From Aquificaceae bacterium (lineage in GTDB: Bacteria; Aquificota; Aquificia; Aquificales; Aquificaceae): DNA of 57,026 nt. The number at the start of each line of letters is the position of its first letter. Position 1 is the first letter of the stretch. Under the pieces are notes generated by a model. It was not told the origin of the DNA, searched no databases, and was given only the letters and a program-made list of their open reading frames with translations. This document shows, in pieces, positions 51,218 to 57,026 of this stretch. Location of the stretch: contig JANWWH010000002.1 in the NCBI GenBank assembly GCA_025056375.1, positions 1 through 57,026 of the forward strand, given 5' to 3'. Position numbers and translations under genes: made by a program.

Positions 51218-51609
51218 AGGAGGAGTTCTCCGCAGGTGGCTTGCTCTTCAAGGGAAGGGAGTTGCTACTTGTAAGAAGCCCCTCCGGTGTTTGGACTTTT
51301 CCAAAGGGTCTTGTAGAAGCGGGCGAAAACCCAGAGGAAACCGCCCTTAGAGAGGTCCTGGAAGAGACGGGGGTGAGGGGAAGGATAGTGACGCCCCTTG
51401 GTGAGATAAACTACTGGTATGTCAGAGAGGGTGAAAAGATAAAGAAAAAGGTGGTCCTATACCTTATGGATTATGTGGAAGGAGAGCCAAAGCCCTCCTG
51501 GGAAGTGAAAGAGGCTCGCTTCGTGCCAGTGGAAGAGGTGAGCGGGCTTCTTAAATACAAGGGAGACAGAGAAGTCTTTGAGAAGGCTATAAAGGTCAAA
51601 GCTCTATAG
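51214..51609 (+). CDS. NUDIX hydrolase, probable CTG start
   Basis: The product hydrolyses nucleoside diphosphate derivatives; the NUDIX box Gly-x5-Glu-x7-Arg-Glu-x-x-Glu-Glu-x-Gly is complete (Gly-Leu-Val-Glu-Ala-Gly-Glu ... Arg-Glu-Val-Leu-Glu-Glu-Thr-Gly). Ap4A-type or general housecleaning activity is likely. A start at TTG 51241 would cut off the first strand (Glu-Phe-Ser-Ala-Gly-Gly), which is conserved in the family. Upstream in the same frame no ATG, GTG or TTG is near. A CTG at 51214 has GGAGG at 51202-51206, seven bases before it, and overlaps the flgA TGA as CTGA. I therefore place the start there (131 residues). The 3' end overlaps glcD by six bases. Confidence 0.78.
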   Translation: MKEEFSAGGLLFKGRELLLVRSPSGVWTFPKGLVEAGENPEETALREVLEETGVRGRIVTPLGEINYWYVREGEKIKKKVVLYLMDYVEGEPKPSWEVKEARFVPVEEVSGLLKYKGDREVFEKAIKVKAL

Positions 51610-52995
51610 TTCTACCACCTTTCCAGGGTTGAAGAGGTTTTTGGGGTCAAAGAGCATCTTTATACCCTTTAGGAGCTCATAACCCACTTCACCAAATTGC
51701 CACTTGAGAAACTTCTTTTTCGTCAACCCTACACCGTGCTCTCCTGTTATAGAGCCCTGATACCTCAGTGCCACTTCAAATACCTCGTCCACCGCCCTCT
51801 CCGCCCTATGCTCTTCCTCAGGGTTGGACTTGTCGTAGAGGAGGTTCACGTGAAGGTTTCCGTCTCCTATGTGTCCAAAGATGACCATGAGAAGTTCATA
51901 CTTTCTGGCTATCTCTCTGAACCTCGGTATTGCCTCCGACAGGTATATTCTTGGTATGACTATGTCCTCGTTTATCTTACCGCTCCTGAGGTTGCCAAGG
52001 GCTGGACCGAGGCTTTTCCTCGCAGACCAGAGCTTTTCTTCTTCTTCTTTGCTCCTTGCGGTCCGCACCTCTACGCCCATAGGTTTTAACAGTTCCTCTA
52101 TACCCTTTATGTCCTCCGCCACGCCTTGGGGTGAGCCGTCCACCTCTATCAGGAGCAGTGCCTCTACCCTCGGAAGACCTACGGGCTTGTAGTCTTCTAC
52201 AGCTCTTATGGCATCTGAATCCATAAACTCAAGTGCAGAGGGAAATATGCCCGAGGTAAATATCTTCGTTACCGCCCTTCCTACATCCTCGAGGTTGTTA
52301 AAGAGAGCCAAAGCTGTGGACCTCGCCTTTGGCTTTGGTATGAGTTTGAGCGTTGCGGAGGTGATGAGCCCCAAGGTGCCCTCTGAACCCACGAGGAGCT
52401 TGGTTATGTCATAGCCTGCCACATCCTTTATGACAGGGTTACCCGTCCTTAGAGTCTGCCCTTCCTTCACCACTGCGGTAAGACCCAGAACATATTCACG
52501 GGTAACGCCATACTTGAGACATCTTGGACCACCTGCGTTCTCCGCTATGTTGCCACCGAGGGTTGAATATTTGTAGGAAGAGGGGTCCGGTGGATAGAAC
52601 AGTCCGAGCCTCTCCACCTGCTCCTGAAACTGAGCGGTTATAACACCCGGTTGGACCTCCGCAGTGGCATTATCCAAGTTTAGCTCAAAACGGTTCATCC
52701 TCTCAAAGGAGACCACCACGCCCTTCTCTAAGGTAGGAACTGCACCACCCGTCAGCCCTGAGCCTGCACCTCTGGGGAAGATGGGTATACCCTCCTCGTA
52801 GCATACCTTTACCAGTAGAGTTACCTCCTCGTGGCTTTCTGGAAAGACCACTGCGGAGGGTAGAGCTCTTTCTATAGGTATGGGTGTGGCGTCGTAAGCA
52901 TAGAGCTTCCTCTCTACAAGAGAAGTTTTTACCCTCCCCTTTCCAAGCACTTCTATAAGTTTATCCACTGGCTTTTTCCTCAGAATTCCAAGCAT
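51604..52995 (-). CDS. glcD: FAD-linked (S)-2-hydroxy-acid dehydrogenase, GlcD type
   Basis: The 463-residue flavoprotein has a PCMH-type FAD domain (Phe-Pro-Arg-Gly-Ala-Gly-Ser-Gly-Leu-Thr-Gly-Gly-Ala near residue 75; Leu-Gly-Gly-Asn-Ile-Ala-Glu-Asn-Ala-Gly-Gly) and the C-terminal oxidase domain (His-Ile-Gly-Asp-Gly-Asn-Leu-His; Gly-Glu-His-Gly-Val-Gly). It matches glycolate oxidase subunit GlcD or D-lactate dehydrogenase of the same family. GlcE and GlcF are not adjacent, so the substrate and electron acceptor are open. It has a leaderless-type promoter. Confidence 0.92.
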   Translation of the reverse strand: MLGILRKKPVDKLIEVLGKGRVKTSLVERKLYAYDATPIPIERALPSAVVFPESHEEVTLLVKVCYEEGIPIFPRGAGSGLTGGAVPTLEKGVVVSFERMNRFELNLDNATAEVQPGVITAQFQEQVERLGLFYPPDPSSYKYSTLGGNIAENAGGPRCLKYGVTREYVLGLTAVVKEGQTLRTGNPVIKDVAGYDITKLLVGSEGTLGLITSATLKLIPKPKARSTALALFNNLEDVGRAVTKIFTSGIFPSALEFMDSDAIRAVEDYKPVGLPRVEALLLIEVDGSPQGVAEDIKGIEELLKPMGVEVRTARSKEEEEKLWSARKSLGPALGNLRSGKINEDIVIPRIYLSEAIPRFREIARKYELLMVIFGHIGDGNLHVNLLYDKSNPEEEHRAERAVDEVFEVALRYQGSITGEHGVGLTKKKFLKWQFGEVGYELLKGIKMLFDPKNLFNPGKVVEL

Positions 52996-53002
52996 GGTAT
53001 AA

Positions 53003-53008
53003 AATATA
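53003..53008 (-). promoter_or_regulatory. -10 box for leaderless glcD transcript
   Basis: Minus-strand TATATT seven bases before the glcD ATG (52995), with no ribosome site. Confidence 0.5.
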
Positions 53009-53040
53009 TTACGCCTACAGGTCTATGTTAAACACGACAG

Positions 53041-53973
53041 TTACCTGATAGCTTTCAAAACCTTCTCCACATCTTCCACTTTTTCTACGTTAAAGACCCT
53101 CACGTGGGGCACAGTTTGCTGTATGAGCTTAGAAAGCACATTTTTTGGACCTACTTCCACAAATGTATCCACGCCTTGCTCTACCATATATAGAACACTG
53201 TGAAACCATTTCACGGAGGAAAATATCTGTCTGTAGAGGTTTTCTCTTATCTCTGGTGCCATCCTATGGGCTTGGGCGGTGTAATTTTGGACTAGGGGCA
53301 CGCTTATGTTTTTTATGGGTGTTTGTGCGAGCTTGAGCCTGAAGGCATCGGCGGCGGCTTTCATCAGGGAGCAGTGAGAAGGAACGGAGACCTTCAGAGG
53401 TATAACTCTACCACCCATATCCTTTGCTATCTCGCCTGCCTTTTCTACCGCAGGCTTCTCTCCAGAGATAACCGTTTGCTCCGGTGAGTTGTAGTTGGCA
53501 GGCTCCACTACACCCGCGTCCTGAGCAAGCCTGCAGGCTTCCTCCACTTTCTCCGGTGGTAGCTTTAAAACCGCAAGCATAGCACCCCTGCCTTCGGGCA
53601 CTGCGGACTGCATGTATTTACCCCTCAGGTGAGCAAGCCTGACCGCCTCAAAGAGTTCCACGCCGCCAGCCACCGCAAGGGCGGTGTATTCTCCCAGCGA
53701 GTGGCCCGCCACAAAGTCTGGTTCTGGAAAGCCCTTTGACCTTAAAACCGCGTAGATTGCCAAACTGGTGGTCAGAAGGGCTGGCTGCGTGTTTAGGGTT
53801 CTGTTAAGCTCTTCTTCGGGACCATTAAAGATTATCTCAGTGAGATTATACCTAAGAGCGGTCTCCGCACTGTGGAACACATCCGCCGATTCGGAGAACT
53901 CCCTGTAGAATTCGTAACCCATACCCACATACTGAGAACCCTGCCCAGGAAACACGTAAGCCAGCTTTCCCAT
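53041..53973 (-). CDS. fabD: Malonyl-CoA:ACP transacylase
   Basis: The 310-residue enzyme loads malonyl groups onto acyl carrier protein for fatty acid synthesis. It shows Phe-Pro-Gly-Gln-Gly-Ser-Gln near the N-terminus, the nucleophile Ser92 in Gly-His-Ser-Leu-Gly-Glu-Tyr, the catalytic His in Val-Pro-Ser-His-Cys, and Glu-Val-Gly-Pro near the end. Other fab genes are not adjacent. Confidence 0.96.
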   Translation of the reverse strand: MGKLAYVFPGQGSQYVGMGYEFYREFSESADVFHSAETALRYNLTEIIFNGPEEELNRTLNTQPALLTTSLAIYAVLRSKGFPEPDFVAGHSLGEYTALAVAGGVELFEAVRLAHLRGKYMQSAVPEGRGAMLAVLKLPPEKVEEACRLAQDAGVVEPANYNSPEQTVISGEKPAVEKAGEIAKDMGGRVIPLKVSVPSHCSLMKAAADAFRLKLAQTPIKNISVPLVQNYTAQAHRMAPEIRENLYRQIFSSVKWFHSVLYMVEQGVDTFVEVGPKNVLSKLIQQTVPHVRVFNVEKVEDVEKVLKAIR

Positions 53974-53982
53974 AAGTTCTCT

Positions 53983-53988
53983 ATTTTA
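53983..53988 (-). promoter_or_regulatory. -10 box for near-leaderless fabD transcript
   Basis: Minus-strand TAAAAT nine bases before the fabD ATG (53973); it overlaps the stop of the upstream small gene. Confidence 0.45.
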
Positions 53989-54222
53989 ACTCAGCTCTCT
54001 AAGCTTTTCCTTCAGAAAATCCCAACTCCACCAAGTGGCTTCGTGGACTGGCATAGTTTTGCCTATGTCTTCTTCCTTGCCTTCCACCCACACAAACTTG
54101 CCATCTGTAAGAAGCTTGAAGTTCCTTGTCCTCGAAGACCATCTCCAGAAGTTATGGGGACCAATACCAAGGGCTTTTTTAAAAAGTTCAAGTTCGTTGG
54201 GCAAAAGGGGTCTTCCTTCCAT
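53986..54222 (-). CDS. Small Trp-rich protein, unknown
   Basis: I do not recognise this 78-residue protein. It is soluble, has six Trp residues and an Asn-Phe-Trp-Arg-Trp-Ser-Ser-Arg segment followed by two short beta strands, and a C-terminal helix. A perfect minus-strand TATAAT lies six bases before the ATG, the same arrangement as its neighbours, which supports its being a real gene. It sits between the Lon-like protease gene and fabD on the same strand. Confidence 0.62.
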   Translation of the reverse strand: MEGRPLLPNELELFKKALGIGPHNFWRWSSRTRNFKLLTDGKFVWVEGKEEDIGKTMPVHEATWWSWDFLKEKLRELS

Positions 54223-54228
54223 ACCTTA

Positions 54229-54234
54229 ATTATA
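54229..54234 (-). promoter_or_regulatory. -10 box for leaderless small Trp-rich gene
   Basis: A perfect minus-strand TATAAT six bases before the ATG at 54222. It overlaps the stop codon of the Lon-like gene. Confidence 0.5.
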
Positions 54235-56566
54235 TGGACTTTTTCCTTCCCGATTTTACCACTTTTTTGGAAAACTCCAGAAGCCTCCTCTTAACAAGTC
54301 TATGAAAAGCTCTGGCCCTCATGCCAGTGACAACTTCTATGGCGTCGTCCACATCATCCACTGCGTATATGTGAAACTCGCCGAGCTCCAAGCTCTTAAG
54401 GACCTCTTCGTCGAGAAGAAGGTTGTCCTGGTTCCTCTGAGGCACTATCACACCCTCAACACCCTTAAGTCCCCTCATCTTGCATAGCTTGTAGAAACCT
54501 TCCACCTTTTCCTTTATACCTCCAACGGGCTGAAGGTTACCCAACTGGTCCACAGAACCCGTTACCGCTATGTGTTGCTTCAGGGGCACACTTGCAATAG
54601 CAGACAAGATAGCAAGGAGCTCAGCCAGAGAAGCGCTGTCCCCCTCAACTTCGTCATAGCTCTGCTCAAAGGTAAGGGTGCAGGAGAGGTGCAGAGGCAC
54701 TTCTCCCCCGTATTTTCTCCCCAGGTAACCGCTCAGTATAAGAACGCCCTTTGAGTGGATAGGTCCGCTCAGCTCCACTTCTCTCTCTATGTTGATTATT
54801 CCCTTGTCGCCCGCATAGACAGTGGCTGTTATCCTTGTAGCTTTTCCAAAGCTGTAATCGCCAAGTTCTATCACGCTCAGTCCGTTTACCTGACCTACCT
54901 CTTCCCCTTCCAACTTTAGGATTAGCTTACCCTCTTCTATCCACCTCCTTAACTTCTCTTCCAGAAGGTTTGACCTGAAAACCCTCTTCTTTATGGCTTC
55001 TCTTATGTGCTTGCCCTCTATTCTTTCTCCCTCTGCAAGGCTGTGAGCTTCCCTTATCACATCCACTATGTGCCCGAAGACTGCGTTAAACCTCTTTCTG
55101 CTTCCTGAAAGCTCCACACCATACTTGAAGAGCTCCGAAAGGGCGTCTGCGGATAGATACTTTAAGCCCTCTTCCTCTACAATTTTTCTGAGTATCCTTG
55201 GAAAAGAAGCGATGAGCTCTTCCCCCACATCCACCACAGGGTCAAACTCCGCCTTTACCTTAAACAGCCTTCCAAACTCAGGGTCATAGTTGTAGAGCAG
55301 GTAATAGAGGTAGGGTTCACCTATGAGGACGACCTTGAAATCGGCGGGTAAGGGCTCTGGGCTTATACCTACCACCGGCAGGAAGGTATCCTCAAAGGGG
55401 TGGAGGGGCATGTGAACCTTTTTATGCATGAGCACCTTCTTCAGTGCATCCCAGAGGAGTGGGTTCTTTAGGAGGTCGTTTGCCCTAAGAATAAGGTAAC
55501 CACCCCTTGCCCTGTGAAGACTGCCCGCTGAGAGACTCATATGGTCTGCATATAGAACGCCCATCTCTACAGTGTAGAAGACCCTACCGAAGAGGCTTTG
55601 GAAGGTAGGCACCTCATCAAAGACCACCGGTGCACCTTCAAGACCTGAGTTGTCCACGAGCACATTTACCCTGAAGGCGTTTAGAGACTTCTCTAACATC
55701 CTCTGAAAGGCAAGGTTTCCTCTAGAGGTATGCCAAGAAAGAAAAAGCTCCACGTTCCGAGAGAGCTCTTTCTTTAGTCTCTCCAAGTGTTCCTTTAAAC
55801 CCTGGTAGTGACCGTACTTATCATCAAACCTTGAAAAGACCTTGCCCACCACATAGCTTGCCACCTTACCCCTCAGCTCCAGTATCTGGTCTGAGAACTC
55901 GTGGTCAAGCTCTCTCATCTCCCTTAAAAAATCTCTGAACTTTTCCTCAAACTCATACAGAGCCCTTTCATAGCCTTCCTGAAGTCTCGGGTTTGAGTAG
56001 ATCTCTTCCTCTGGAACCACCCTTCTGCCAACTATAGGGAGGAGCTTTATACCCGCTGGTGTAAACACGACGCCCAAGCCGTGCTTCTGGGCTTCCTCTA
56101 CGAGCCTCTGGGTCACTTCCTCCTTTCTGACTTCTCTGTTCTTTGTTATCCTTGCCAGCTCTTCCTCGTATTCCTTGCTTTCAAAAGCTTTTGGAACCTC
56201 TTCCTTTAAGGCTTCTATGGCTCTGTCTATGTCTTGAGCAAAGGCTCTGCCAAGCCCCGCTGGCAGTAGAAGGTATCTGGGTCTAAGAGGATTTTCAAAG
56301 TTGTTCACACAGCAGATGTCCTCAGGCTTTTTCTTACCCTTCGAGACCTCCCTCAGCCTACTCAGGGCGTAAACGGTTCTTCCCACGCTTTCAGGACCTG
56401 AAACATATAGGTTATAACCTTCCTTCTCCGTCTTCAGAGCAAGGTCAAAGGCGGACTTTACCCTTTCCTGACCCGGGAAAAACTCACCTGGTGGAAATTT
56501 CTCCATAGGAAGGGTGTAAACATGACCGTAGTTCAAATCCTCTCTTGAAAGCTTTCTAATAGCCAC
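54230..56566 (-). CDS. Lon-like ATP-dependent protease (AAA_32/LonB-like type)
   Basis: The 778-residue protein belongs to the Lon-related group with an AAA_32 ATPase part and a C-terminal Lon peptidase domain. The predicted catalytic dyad is Ser644 in Glu-Gly-Asp-Ser-Ala-Ser and Lys685 in Gly-Gly-Ile-Lys-Glu-Lys. The nucleotide loop at 57-64 reads Gly-Pro-Glu-Ser-Val-Gly-Arg-Thr, with Arg where Lon has Lys; this substitution is common in the subfamily. A long helical insertion (about residues 110-300) separates the loop from the rest of the ATPase part. No membrane helices are obvious, unlike archaeal LonB. It begins one base after the MTH1187-type gene ends. Confidence 0.88.
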   Translation of the reverse strand: MAIRKLSREDLNYGHVYTLPMEKFPPGEFFPGQERVKSAFDLALKTEKEGYNLYVSGPESVGRTVYALSRLREVSKGKKKPEDICCVNNFENPLRPRYLLLPAGLGRAFAQDIDRAIEALKEEVPKAFESKEYEEELARITKNREVRKEEVTQRLVEEAQKHGLGVVFTPAGIKLLPIVGRRVVPEEEIYSNPRLQEGYERALYEFEEKFRDFLREMRELDHEFSDQILELRGKVASYVVGKVFSRFDDKYGHYQGLKEHLERLKKELSRNVELFLSWHTSRGNLAFQRMLEKSLNAFRVNVLVDNSGLEGAPVVFDEVPTFQSLFGRVFYTVEMGVLYADHMSLSAGSLHRARGGYLILRANDLLKNPLLWDALKKVLMHKKVHMPLHPFEDTFLPVVGISPEPLPADFKVVLIGEPYLYYLLYNYDPEFGRLFKVKAEFDPVVDVGEELIASFPRILRKIVEEEGLKYLSADALSELFKYGVELSGSRKRFNAVFGHIVDVIREAHSLAEGERIEGKHIREAIKKRVFRSNLLEEKLRRWIEEGKLILKLEGEEVGQVNGLSVIELGDYSFGKATRITATVYAGDKGIINIEREVELSGPIHSKGVLILSGYLGRKYGGEVPLHLSCTLTFEQSYDEVEGDSASLAELLAILSAIASVPLKQHIAVTGSVDQLGNLQPVGGIKEKVEGFYKLCKMRGLKGVEGVIVPQRNQDNLLLDEEVLKSLELGEFHIYAVDDVDDAIEVVTGMRARAFHRLVKRRLLEFSKKVVKSGRKKSI

Positions 56567-56567
56567 C

Positions 56568-56888
56568 TCAGGTCGCCTTTTTTATCTCTCTTCCTATCTT
56601 CTCCTCTACAGACCTCACCTTACCCTTTAACCTCCCAGACTTACCTTCCCTGTAGTCTATCTTCATGGTTATGGATATGCGGGGGCAATCTCTTTTTAGG
56701 GCTTCAAAGCCATCCTTTATCACCCCCATAACCTCTTCCCAGCTCTCACCCTCTATGATAGTTCCCATAGGTGTAAGTATGTAATCCAACCCTGACCTGT
56801 CCACTATGTCCACCACCCTCGCCACATACTCGCTAACACTTTCCCCCTTACCCAGCGGTGTCATACTCACAAACACAAGCACGCTCAT
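56568..56888 (-). CDS. MTH1187/UPF0045-type thiamine-binding protein
   Basis: The 106-residue protein has the ferredoxin-like UPF0045 fold pattern: an N-terminal strand with Ser-Met-Thr-Pro-Leu-Gly, then Tyr-Ile-Leu-Thr-Pro-Met-Gly-Thr-Ile-Ile-Glu-Gly-Glu, and Arg-Ile-Ser-Ile-Thr-Met-Lys-Ile-Asp-Tyr-Arg. Some relatives bind thiamine or its precursors. It is the first gene of a minus-strand run, and its start region faces the transposase gene at the window edge. Confidence 0.88.
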   Translation of the reverse strand: MSVLVFVSMTPLGKGESVSEYVARVVDIVDRSGLDYILTPMGTIIEGESWEEVMGVIKDGFEALKRDCPRISITMKIDYREGKSGRLKGKVRSVEEKIGREIKKAT

Positions 56889-56897
56889 GGTTCTAAT

Positions 56898-56903
56898 ATT
56901 TTA
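56898..56903 (-). promoter_or_regulatory. -10 box for leaderless MTH1187-type gene
   Basis: Minus-strand TAAAAT nine bases before the ATG at 56888; there is no ribosome site. Confidence 0.42.
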
Positions 56904-56934
56904 TACTATATGCTTTGTCTAATAAGGTCTGTAG

Positions 56935-56940
56935 GATAAT
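56935..56940 (+). promoter_or_regulatory. Possible -10 box of the right-edge transposase-like frame
   Basis: GATAAT eight bases before the ATG at 56949. Confidence 0.3.
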
Positions 56941-56948
56941 ATAACCTT

Positions 56949-57026
56949 ATGAAGCGGAGCTGGAAAGATTATAACAAAGACTTAGTAAAAAGAGGAGAAA
57001 TCCTCATTGACCCAGAAATACTTGAT
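56949..57026 (+). CDS. Start of a probable IS transposase (cut by right edge)
   Basis: The frame opens at ATG 56949 and stays open for 26 codons to the window end. The first residues (Met-Lys-Arg-Ser-Trp-Lys-Asp-Tyr-Asn-Lys-x-Leu-Val-Lys-Arg-Gly-Glu-Ile-Leu) resemble the N-terminus of IS5-like DDE transposases of thermophiles. No terminal inverted repeat can be confirmed because the other end is outside the window. The call rests on a short stretch. Confidence 0.5.
   Translation, partial: MKRSWKDYNKDLVKRGEILIDPEILD

Overview
The window reads as a chromosomal segment of a thermophilic member of the Aquificae, most like the Hydrogenobacter/Thermocrinis/Aquifex group. This is inferred from the gene set and protein style, not from a search. 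The pointers are an archaeal-type phosphoglycerate mutase, inositol-1-phosphate synthase, the futalosine menaquinone enzyme MqnC, a fumarate-reductase-type iron-sulfur subunit, Kdo transferase and LpxI (a Gram-negative envelope), polar flagellar genes, AGG/AGA-rich arginine and ATA-rich isoleucine codons, and Lys/Glu-rich proteins. Coding density is very high. Neighbouring genes overlap by a few bases or more, and convergent genes often overlap at their 3' ends.

Layout. 1-341: the start of a secreted or anchored protein leaving the window on the left. 570-4214 (+): inositol-phosphate synthase, Kdo transferase, secD. 4211-10485 (-): a flagellar block (flgG, fliL, fliO, fliP, fliQ, fliR, flhB, a DUF2905 protein, a small Ser/Trp-rich membrane protein, fliK-like). 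10505-11635 (-): a nitronate-monooxygenase-type flavoprotein. 11791-15529 (+): a repeat protein with three CsbD-like modules, apgM, mqnC. 15530-16060: the only long gap; it holds a strongly structured element with a consensus promoter on the minus strand, interpreted as a new small RNA. 16061-23418 (+): gltB, obg, a NurA-like nuclease, an AEC transporter. 23391-24724 (-): a pseudouridine synthase and a sulfite-oxidase-like molybdoenzyme. 24782-29423 (+): DUF1232, a lone peptide-type ABC permease, DJ-1, an RlmI-type methyltransferase, uppP, tpiA. 29382-39701: lptF/G-type, gcvT, mnmH, cupin, infC, a DUF4149-like protein, smc, clpC. 39798-49898: purK, a soluble histidine kinase, ribBA, an msbA-like exporter, lpxI, folE, a PsiE-like protein, an IscA-type protein, and the folP-cdaA-cdaR group for c-di-AMP. 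49924-57026: frdB, flgA, a NUDIX hydrolase, glcD, fabD, a small unknown protein, a Lon-like protease, an MTH1187-type protein and the first codons of a transposase.

How the parts fit. Flagellar export genes form one translationally coupled operon, but flgA lies 40 kb away behind frdB. Envelope biogenesis is scattered over the window (waaA, lpxI, msbA-like, lptF/G, uppP). Electron-transfer and quinone chemistry is represented by mqnC, frdB and glcD. One-carbon and folate metabolism is represented by folE, folP, gcvT and ribBA.

Three signals stand out. First, the minus-strand RNA between mqnC and gltB has a TTGACA-N17-TATAAT promoter, and its helices form a four-way junction with no unpaired junction bases. 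Second, about twenty genes carry a TATAAT-like box 6-10 bases before the start codon and no Shine-Dalgarno sequence, which predicts widespread leaderless transcripts; two divergent gene pairs even share or overlap their -10 boxes. Third, several proteins are unusual: an FrdB with a fourth cysteine in the centre that is normally [3Fe-4S], a NUDIX gene that probably starts at CTG, a long FolP N-terminal extension, and the CsbD-like repeat protein. No tRNA, rRNA or CRISPR array was seen.
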